NCBI GenBank assembly: GCA_026770585.1
Contig: MU646968.1
Span: 66,154 to 76,671, forward strand
Length of the DNA: 10,518 bases
Source of the DNA: Baffinella frigidus
Lineage: Eukaryota; Cryptophyceae; Cryptomonadales; Baffinellaceae
Direction: 5' to 3'
Every line of letters starts with the position of its first letter. Position 1 is the first letter of the stretch. The position numbers and the translations under genes are program-made. Positions 8,201 to 10,518 of this stretch are shown piece after piece. The notes below the pieces were generated by a model that did not search any database, was not told the DNA's origin, and saw nothing but the letters and a program-made list of their open reading frames with translations.

Positions 8201-10518
8201 AAACCCTAAATCCTAAACCCTAAACCCTACATCCAAAACACCAGGTTGGCGTGCAGGGTTCGGGCACACCCGACTACGACGTGCAGGTAAACCATGAACC
8301 CTAAACCCTACACCCTAAACCCTAAACCCCAAACCCTAAACTCTGAACTCCGTACCCTGAACCAGGGCACGATTGCGTCGGACTACGTGGAGCTTCCAGC
8401 CGTTGTTACCGGCCCTGCGATCGGCCGCATGTACCCGAAACCAACCCGAAACCAACTCCAAACCAACCCCTATCCAACCCCACACCAACCCGAAACCAAG
8501 TTCAAACAAACCCGAAACAAACCCGAAACAAACCCGAAACACTAGTCCAATTCTCGACATGCGTATACCCTACACCAACCCTAAACGGCCGCATGTACCC
8601 TAAACCTACCCTCAACATGCAAGCAACCCCTTACTTCTTGATAGAAGTGCATAAACCGCAAACACTAAACACCAATCATGAAATAATTAAACAATAAGCA
8701 ATAAACACCAAACCCTAAACACACAACACTGACGCAGGTACGTGGCGGCCTACGACGGCTCGGGGATGCTCGTGTGGTACCACTTCGTCGACGCTGTCTC
8801 GGTAACCTCCTCTCCTTGAAGCCTGTAGGCTGCAGGGTTCACTGTTCAAGGCCTCAGGGTTGAGGGTGCTTATGTGATCACCACTTGGTCGACGCTGTCT
8901 CTGGGTAAACCCTGCACCGTCAGCCCTGAACAACGAACAGTGAACAATGAACAGTGGACCCTGCGCTCTGAACCCTGCAACCTGATCCCTGCACCCTCAA
9001 CCCTTGAACCCGCAACACTACACACTACACACTAAACGCTAAACACTCAACTCAAACACTGAACAGGGGGACACGGCGTTCTCGATCGCTGAACCCTGCA
9101 ACCTGAACCCGCAACACTACACACTAAACACTAAACGCTAAACACTCACGCACTGAACAGGGGGACACGGCGTTCTCGATCGCTGAACCCTGCAACCTGA
9201 ACCCGCGACACTACACACTACACACTAAACGCCAAACACTCAACTCAAACAGACGGACACGGCGTTCTCGATCGCGGCGACGGCCATCACGCACGTGATC
9301 CCGGCGATCGGCAACAAGCCCCTCACGGGCTACTGGAAGTCGCTCTCGGACGGCGAGATGCTCTGGAAGTCCCGCGGGTATTAAACAATAAACACTAAAC
9401 ACCCATAAACGCTACACCGTAAACACGAAACCCGAAACCCTAAACTCTAAACCCTAAACCTGAAACCCGAAACCCTAAACCCTAAACCTGAAACCCTAAA
9501 CCAGGCAGCCGCGGGACTCCTCGGCCGCCAAGGACGTCTCTTCTGAGCGCGTCGATTCTGCGACGGTAAACCAGAAACCAGAAACCCTTTACCAGAAGCC
9601 AGAAACCCTGTAGAGCCTATATGGTAGGACTTGGCCAAAGCGAAGTTCGAACTAGCGAGATTGCGAACTTCTAGATGGACCGTTATTATTAGTAAACACC
9701 GATTTGTACTGCAAAATTTGAATATAAAACTCTACATGTCCAAAAGAGTCCATCTAGAAGTTCGCAATCTCGCTAGTTCGAACTTCGCTTTGGCCAAGTC
9801 CTACCCGATTGGCTCTACAGAAACCCTATACCAGAAACCAGAAACCCTATTTTGCAAGAAACCCCTCACCAGAGACCCTGAACCCTAAACCCTCAACCCC
9901 AATCCCGAAACCCGAAACCCTCAACCAGGTGCGGGGCGGGTTCCTGTACATTGTCGGGACCATCAGCACGGGCACCGCTGACCACCGCGCCGACTTCGGT
10001 ACACCAGAAGCCCCGACTGAACCCTGAATCAACCCTAAATGAACCCTAAATGAAAACCTGAATGAAACCTAAATGCACCGTAACTAAACCCCGAGCTCTG
10101 AACCCTAAAACCTAAGCCTCAAACCCTGCACCCTAAACCCAAAACCCAAAACCCAGAACCCAAAACCCAAACCCGAAACCCGACCCCCTAAACCCTGACC
10201 ACTAAACCCTGACCCAGGGGTGACGAAGTACCCCCTCGAATGCTCCAACGGAAAGACGGTCGGCGCCAAGGCCGGCCAGGTCACGATCCAAACCCGCCTA
10301 CCCCAAACCTTGAACCCTAAAACCTAAACAATAAACAATAAACAATAAACAATAAACAATAAACCTAAACAATAAACCCTAAACCCTAAACCCTCCCGAC
10401 ACCCTGAACCCTCCAGACACCCTCAACCCCAAACCCTGATCGCACCCTCCCCTCAACACCCGACCCCGAATGCAGGTAACGAAGCCGCACGATGCGCAGT
10501 GCGCGGGTCAGCTGCAGG
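26..10518 (+). CDS. Large intron-rich gene for an SBBP-like beta-propeller repeat protein (partial at both ends)
   Basis: Joined exons: 26-100, 487-547, 893-957, 1308-1382, 1587-1657, 1826-1898, 2075-2128, 2297-2308, 2376-2488, 2742-2802, 2917-3023, 3147-3232, 3386-3464, 3643-3685, 3754-3812, 3921-4062, 4358-4424, 4553-4601, 4748-4814, 4946-5026, 5113-5237, 5474-5561, 5791-5826, 5938-5995, 6152-6204, 6519-6575, 6757-6858, 7006-7060, 7246-7304, 7487-7584, 7770-7815, 8010-8066, 8245-8286, 8366-8430, 8738-8801, 9253-9377, 9505-9565, 9929-9998, 10218-10279, 10476-10518. They give 935 codons in one frame with no stop. Phase is kept across all 39 joins (23 phase 0, 6 phase 1, 10 phase 2), which is hard to get by chance. 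The protein shows repeated propeller-blade motifs and one central Y-x-G module. No signal peptide can be judged because the true start lies upstream, and no obvious membrane segment is seen. Splicing was inferred by eye; the least certain joins are the 12-nt exon at 2297 and the second and third exons. Function is unknown; an extracellular or surface structural role is only a guess. Confidence 0.85.
101..486 (+). repeat. Intron 1 with CCCGAAA and CCCCAAA telomere-like arrays
   Basis: This intron of 386 bp starts GTCTGG and ends CGCAG. It opens with a CA-rich stretch (about 118-185). Six exact CCCGAAA units follow at 198-239, then degenerate CCCCAAA/CCCTAAA units over about 340-407. About four units of a 9-bp repeat, ACATGAAAA, lie at roughly 413-447. 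No gene is seen inside; a pyrimidine-rich GC segment at 453-486 leads to the acceptor. Confidence 0.75.
548..892 (+). repeat. Intron 2 (GC donor), flanked by a 9-nt direct repeat GGCAACAAC
   Basis: The upstream exon reads ACT GGCAACAAC and then goes straight into CCTAAACC. The intron end reads TGCA GGCAACAAC TGC. Cutting at G|GCAACAAC and AG|GCAACAAC gives a GC-AG intron and keeps the frame (G-N-N-C). The body holds CACTACACCCTAAA-type and CCCTAAA/CCCTGAA repeats. A non-repetitive patch at 734-766 after a CAG could be an extra exon. Confidence 0.65.
734..766 (+). other. Exon-like island of unknown status inside intron 2
   Basis: After a CAG at 731-733 there is a 33-bp patch that is not telomere-like, starting GTGCTAGGATCGGG and then returning to CCCTAAA repeats. 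It resembles the other exons in base composition and in its AG|GT start. Read from a preceding G it gives GARIGIVQPPFT, but no GT or GC donor fits the frame cleanly. It could be a cassette exon, a decayed exon or an exon fragment. Confidence 0.3.
958..1307 (+). repeat. Intron 3: tandem duplication of the exon-3 end, second copy interrupted by a MITE
   Basis: A 69-bp unit starting AGGCCCCAAG at 942 (the end of exon 3 plus the start of the intron) is repeated from 1011. The second copy is broken after 1029 by the element at 1030-1171 and resumes at 1176 with GCCCTCAACCCCAGACCCTC. The rest is CCCTAAA/CCCGAAA-type repeat up to the AACAG acceptor at 1307. Two possible donors therefore exist, at 958 and 1027; the first is undisturbed. 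Confidence 0.75.
1030..1171. mobile_element. MITE-like element, 142 bp, with about 35-bp terminal inverted repeats
   Basis: The left arm 1036-1070 (CCGGGGGAACCTATTTTTCT...) and the right arm 1133-1165 are inverted copies with 3 mismatches over 35 positions. The outermost bases are TTAT(TT)CCGGGG and CCCCGGATAA. The centre is AT-rich, unlike everything around it. It is flanked by GGTT at 1026-1029 and 1172-1175, read as a 4-bp target duplication (5 bp if AGGTT is taken). The unbroken duplicate at 942-1010 has a single GGTT at the equivalent place and so serves as an empty site. It has no coding capacity. The superfamily is not assigned. Confidence 0.8.
1587..2308 (+). other. Exons 5-8: residues 93-162, propeller-like strands
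   Basis: Exon 5 (1587-1657) encodes SPFAVRMKADMTG. Across a phase-2 intron it joins exon 6 (1826-1898) to give TGWEDKS, which matches the blade pattern 'F-A-V-K-x-D-x-x-G-x-W'. Exon 6 then reads GFQYGAH and exon 7 (2075-2128) DFVWGIHFKAEDDAADVK. Exon 8 (2297-2308) would be a 12-nt microexon encoding VRQF, with a normal AG|GT acceptor but a GC donor (TTC|GCACCC). Skipping it also keeps the frame, so it may be optional or not an exon at all. The rest is well supported by frame continuity and canonical borders. Confidence 0.75.
2195..2284 (+). repeat. CCCTCAA heptamer array in intron 7
   Basis: Near-exact CCCTCAA units, some with an extra A, fill most of the intron between exons 7 and 8. This variant has no stop codon in any + frame, so exon 7 reads through it until a TGA at 2291, just before the acceptor. 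Confidence 0.85.
2309..2375 (+). repeat. Intron 8, 67 bp, shortest in the window, GC donor
   Basis: This intron lies between the proposed microexon 2297-2308 and exon 9. It starts GCACCCTAAACCC and ends CCCTAG|GTGACG, the only CTAG acceptor in the window. The middle (2325-2351) is not telomere-like. If the microexon is rejected, 2129-2375 is one intron instead. Confidence 0.5.
2617..2736 (+). repeat. CACCAAA heptamer array in intron 9
   Basis: About sixteen units of CACCAAA occur, with scattered variants CACCAAG, CACCAGA and CACCCGA. The units stay in 7-bp register up to the CCCAG acceptor of exon 10. The same variant is rare elsewhere, except for a short run at 2821-2835 and another near 3895-3911. 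Confidence 0.85.
2836..2877 (+). repeat. CACTAAA heptamer array, 6 exact units, in intron 10
   Basis: Six exact CACTAAA units directly follow a few CACCAAA units (2821-2835). This shows a switch of variant inside one intron with the 7-bp spacing unchanged. Confidence 0.85.
3233..3385 (+). repeat. Intron 12 with a 30-bp tandem duplication
   Basis: The unit GTGCCTACCCACCCCTGCCT and its next ten bases occur at 3304-3333 and again from 3334. The intron ends ...CCCTACGCAG|TT, the only acceptor here followed by T. The frame requires it (Val codon split as G|TT). Confidence 0.7.
3505..3570 (+). repeat. 33-bp tandem duplication in intron 13
   Basis: Two copies of a segment starting ACACCCCACACTCTCAACAA lie at 3505-3537 and 3538-3570, identical over at least 31 bp. 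The CTCGGCCCCT end is not telomere-like, so recent duplication acts on any intron sequence and not only on heptamers. Confidence 0.8.
3686..3753 (+). repeat. Intron 14: minimal, almost pure telomere-repeat intron of 68 bp
   Basis: The intron reads GTCCTAAA, then six exact CCCTAAA units (3694-3735), one CCCCAAA, one CCCTAAA and ACAG. Both neighbouring exons are in phase 0 and code for the best-matching propeller blade. This is the clearest single case of a spliced intron made of little except telomere repeat. Confidence 0.9.
4063..4357 (+). other. Intron 16 with mostly non-telomeric sequence
   Basis: This 295-bp intron differs from all others. It contains two direct copies of CCTTTGGAGCCAATG (4071-4085, 4098-4112) and two of GGGCTSCGCAGTGATTTTC (4128-4146, 4150-4168). 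It also has an 8-bp hairpin, CCCTACGG/CCGTAGGG (4214-4221 with 4230-4237). Only a short telomere-like stretch (TGAACCCCAAACGC, about 4335-4348) lies before the GGGCAG acceptor. No long terminal inverted repeats were found. It may be a captured foreign fragment. Confidence 0.6.
4494..4550 (+). repeat. CCCTGAA heptamer array in intron 17
   Basis: A run of CCTGAA/CCCTGAA units leads straight into the acceptor CTGAACCAG|G. The last repeat unit thus forms the likely branch-point (CTGAAC) and acceptor region. Confidence 0.85.
4667..4722 (+). repeat. CCATGAA heptamer array, 8 exact units, in intron 18
   Basis: Eight uninterrupted CCATGAA units occupy the middle of the intron. The variant differs from CCCTAAA at two positions and is not found as an array in any other intron of the window. 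Confidence 0.9.
5331..5413 (+). repeat. CCCTAGA heptamer array, about 12 units, in intron 21
   Basis: It holds CCTAGA and then eleven exact CCCTAGA units. Each unit contains an AG followed by A, giving about twelve AG dinucleotides upstream of the true acceptor CCCAG|G at 5473. The rest of the intron holds CCCTAAA-type repeat and CGCCTAA/CGCCTCA units. Confidence 0.9.
5577..5632 (+). repeat. CCCTGGA heptamer array, 8 exact units, in intron 22
   Basis: Eight CCCTGGA units lie between the true end of exon 22 (5542-5561) and a decayed copy of that end at 5643-5667. The variant is unique to this intron. Confidence 0.9.
5643..5667 (+). repeat. Decayed copy of the exon-22 end with donor, in intron 22
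   Basis: The 25 bp ACGATGCCGCGACGTGCACG plus GTTCC match 5542-5566 at 22 of 25 positions, including the donor ACG|GTTCC. Two of the three differences would be silent (GCT/GCC, GCC/GCG); the third changes Arg to Cys. The copies are 101 bp apart. Confidence 0.8.
6205..6518 (+). repeat. Intron 25 (314 bp) with several repeat families, flanked by an 8-nt direct repeat
   Basis: It starts after CTCAACAAG with GTGTTC and ends CTGAACAAG before GTTGCG, so AACAAGGT occurs at both borders. Inside are GAACATCAACCCTC-type units (6217-6300), AACCCTATCCAC-type units (about 6366-6445) and a short run of CCCTAA hexamers (6446-6475). No gene is seen. Confidence 0.75.
6582..6616 (+). repeat. CCCTAAA heptamer array, 5 units, at the start of intron 26
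   Basis: The donor GTAAAA runs directly into exact CCCTAAA units. Later parts of the intron carry CCCTGAA and CCCTCCCAAA-type units up to the ACGCAG acceptor at 6756. Confidence 0.85.
7118..7235 (+). repeat. AACCCTCCTG decamers and CACACCCTGACCCC 14-mers in intron 28
   Basis: About four to five 10-bp units (7118-7160) are followed by about five 14-bp units (7166-7235) made of two alternating 7-bp halves. The array ends close to the AACCAG acceptor of exon 29. Confidence 0.75.
7487..8430 (+). other. Exons 30-34: residues 692-793, region without a recognised motif
   Basis: Exon 30 (7487-7584) encodes TGAVTMRLQNCTFDSANV followed by a Pro-rich turn (EGPPENTAP). The next exons are short: 7770-7815 (YKKLCRTQDISLTDV), 8010-8066 (GLLEVQTANSQITGETKTL), 8245-8286 (VGVQGSGTPDYDVQ) and 8366-8430 (IASDYVELPAVVTGPAIGR). 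The alternating hydrophobic and polar pattern suggests beta strands between two blades, but no family signature is visible. The frame is kept across phases 2, 0, 0, 0 and 2. The end of the last of these exons is copied downstream in its own intron at 8586-8600. Confidence 0.75.
7831..7980 (+). repeat. 25-bp minisatellite, 6 units, in intron 31
   Basis: The marker CAAACTACCCC starts at 7831, 7856, 7881, 7906, 7931 and 7956, exactly 25 bp apart. Units differ by single bases (CGAAACACC or CGAAACCCC). The array passes into plain CCCTAAA repeat and the CTAAACCAG acceptor. Confidence 0.9.
8431..8737 (+). repeat. Intron 34 (307 bp) with a copy of the exon-34 end
   Basis: CGGCCGCATGTACCC at 8422-8436 spans the exon end and donor CAT|GTACCC, and it recurs exactly at 8586-8600. 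Between the copies are CCAACCCGAAACCAA-type units and three ACCCGAAACA decamers (8510-8540). The 3' third is A-rich and mostly non-telomeric. No gene is seen. Confidence 0.75.
8802..9252 (+). repeat. Intron 35 (451 bp, longest): copies of both neighbouring exon edges and an inverted telomeric patch
   Basis: A copy of the end of exon 35 with its donor lies at about 8871-8910 (TGGTCGACGCTGTCTCTGGG plus TAAAC). Two copies of the start of exon 36 lie at 9067 and 9161, with 92-94 bp between the three occurrences. At 8832-8848 the repeat is reversed (GCAGGGTTCACTGTTCA), complementary at 16 of 17 positions to 8948-8964. The true acceptor is taken as AG at 9251-9252, because only there does the frame stay open. 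Confidence 0.75.
9067..9252 (+). repeat. Tandem duplication, about 93-bp unit, carrying the exon-36 start twice as decoy
   Basis: GGACACGGCGTTCTCGATCG occurs after CAGGG at 9067 and 9161, and as CAGACGGACACGG... at 9253. After the two decoys the sequence goes to CTGAACCCTGCAACCTG and repeats; only the third copy continues as exon (GCGGCGACGGCC). Confidence 0.85.
9566..9928 (+). repeat. Intron 37 hosting a 209-bp inverted-repeat element
   Basis: It starts GTAAACCAGAAACCAGAAAC and ends AACCAG. ACCAGAAACC-type decamers lie on both sides of the element, followed by CCCTGAA and CCCGAAA units near the acceptor. Apart from the mobile element no gene is seen. Confidence 0.8.
9610..9818. mobile_element. 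Mutator-like MITE, 209 bp, 71-bp terminal inverted repeats, 9-bp target duplication
   Basis: Arms 9610-9680 and 9748-9818 are inverted copies matching at 68 of 71 positions. The innermost 50 or so bases are identical, and the three mismatches lie near the ends. The ends are GTAGAGCC and GGCTCTAC. AGAAACCCT lies directly outside on both sides (9601-9609, 9819-9827), a 9-bp target duplication as typical of Mutator-like elements. The 67-bp centre is AT-rich. There is no transposase. The near-identity of the arms suggests recent insertion or strong pairing. Confidence 0.85.
10280..10475 (+). repeat. Intron 39, flanked by the direct repeat CAGGTMACGA
   Basis: The border after exon 39 reads CCAG|GTCACGATCC and the border at exon 40 reads GCAG|GTAACGAAGC, so CAGGT(C/A)ACGA is present at both ends. 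Exon 40 retains the second copy as Val-Thr. Confidence 0.7.
10329..10363 (+). repeat. CAATAAA heptamer array, 5 exact units, in intron 39
   Basis: Five CAATAAA units lie in a 196-bp intron, followed by CCCTAAA units. CAATAAA contains AATAAA, so the array holds five copies of the canonical polyadenylation hexamer inside an intron, although some algae do not use that signal. Confidence 0.85.

Larger units (their letters stand above)
8738..10518 (+). other. Exons 35-40: residues 794-935, last visible propeller blade; gene runs off the window
   Basis: Exon 35 (8738-8801) encodes MYVAAYDGSGMLVWYHFVDA, the strand 'Y-V-A-A-Y-D-x-x-G-x-x-V-W'. Exon 36 (9253-9377) gives FSIAATAITHVIPAIGNK and GYWKSLSDGEMLWKS. 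Exon 37 (9505-9565) is polar (QPRDSSAAKDVSSERVD). Exon 38 (9929-9998) carries the second blade strand, VRGGFLYIVGTISTG. Exon 39 (10218-10279) encodes VTKYPLECSNGKTVGAKAGQ. Exon 40 starts at 10476 (VTKPHDAQCAGQLQ) and may end at the CTGCAG|G near the window edge or continue past it. Exon 36 starts with A after AG and has two decoy copies of its first bases upstream. Confidence 0.8.

Noticed and set aside
8634-8649. Small hairpin ACTTCT-TGAT-AGAAGT
   Set aside because: A 6-bp stem in an A-rich intron is expected by chance.
9631-9888. 85-residue frame starting MAKAKFELARLRTS
   Set aside because: It is the inverted-repeat MITE read through: its first and last thirds come from the two complementary arms, so it is not a gene.
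1-10518. True chromosome end or subtelomere
   Set aside because: No long perfect terminal array is present. The repeats are cut up regularly by in-frame exons and end at splice borders. A subtelomeric position of the gene cannot be excluded.

Overview
The window is eukaryotic nuclear DNA and is best read as one very intron-dense protein-coding gene on the + strand, open at both ends. About 40 short GC-rich segments (12 to 142 nt, mean about 70) join into a single frame of 935 codons with no stop. They are separated by 39 introns of 67 to 451 bp, which make up about 73% of the window. 36 introns start with GT and 3 with GC. All end in AG, and 35 of 39 downstream exons begin with G (AG|G rule). 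Codon third positions are mostly G or C.

Almost every intron is made of degenerate Arabidopsis-type telomere repeat (CCCTAAA, complement TTTAGGG), always with the C-rich strand on the coding strand. Many introns carry their own 7-bp variant: CCCGAAA, CCCCAAA, CCCTGAA, CCATGAA, CCCTAGA, CCCTGGA, CACTAAA, CACCAAA, CCCTCAA or CAATAAA. The heptamer resembles both splice borders here: donors often read GTAAACCC and acceptors often read TAAACCAG|G. This telomere-repeat intron architecture is the most striking feature of the window.

The protein is a repeat protein. Several places show the paired signature of SBBP-type beta-propeller blades: an F/Y-hydrophobic-A-K/Q-F/Y-D-x-D-G strand followed by a hydrophobic-x-hydrophobic-x-G-T/S/Y strand. 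These are near residues 163-181, 302-347, 407-415, 589-595, 639-686 and 794-888. In the middle (residues 481-575) is a separate module with the Y-x-G...GxGxGQxRxIxxYD...W...PDxxSxY pattern known from phage and algal structural proteins. Its function is unknown.

Other elements: a 142-bp MITE-like element in intron 3 (1030-1171), a 209-bp Mutator-like MITE with 9-bp target duplications in intron 37 (9610-9818), one intron with mostly non-telomeric sequence (4063-4357), and a short inverted (G-rich) telomeric patch in intron 35. Copies of exon edges are duplicated inside neighbouring introns at 1011, 5643, 8586, 8871 and 9067/9161. Several introns are flanked by 7 to 10 nt direct repeats.

The organism is probably a microbial eukaryote, perhaps a phytoplankton alga or dinoflagellate relative, with TTTAGGG telomeres. 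The evidence is GC-rich exons, extreme intron density, GC donors, AG|G acceptors and protein type. The lineage cannot be fixed from the sequence. No RNA gene, promoter, polyadenylation site or second gene was seen.
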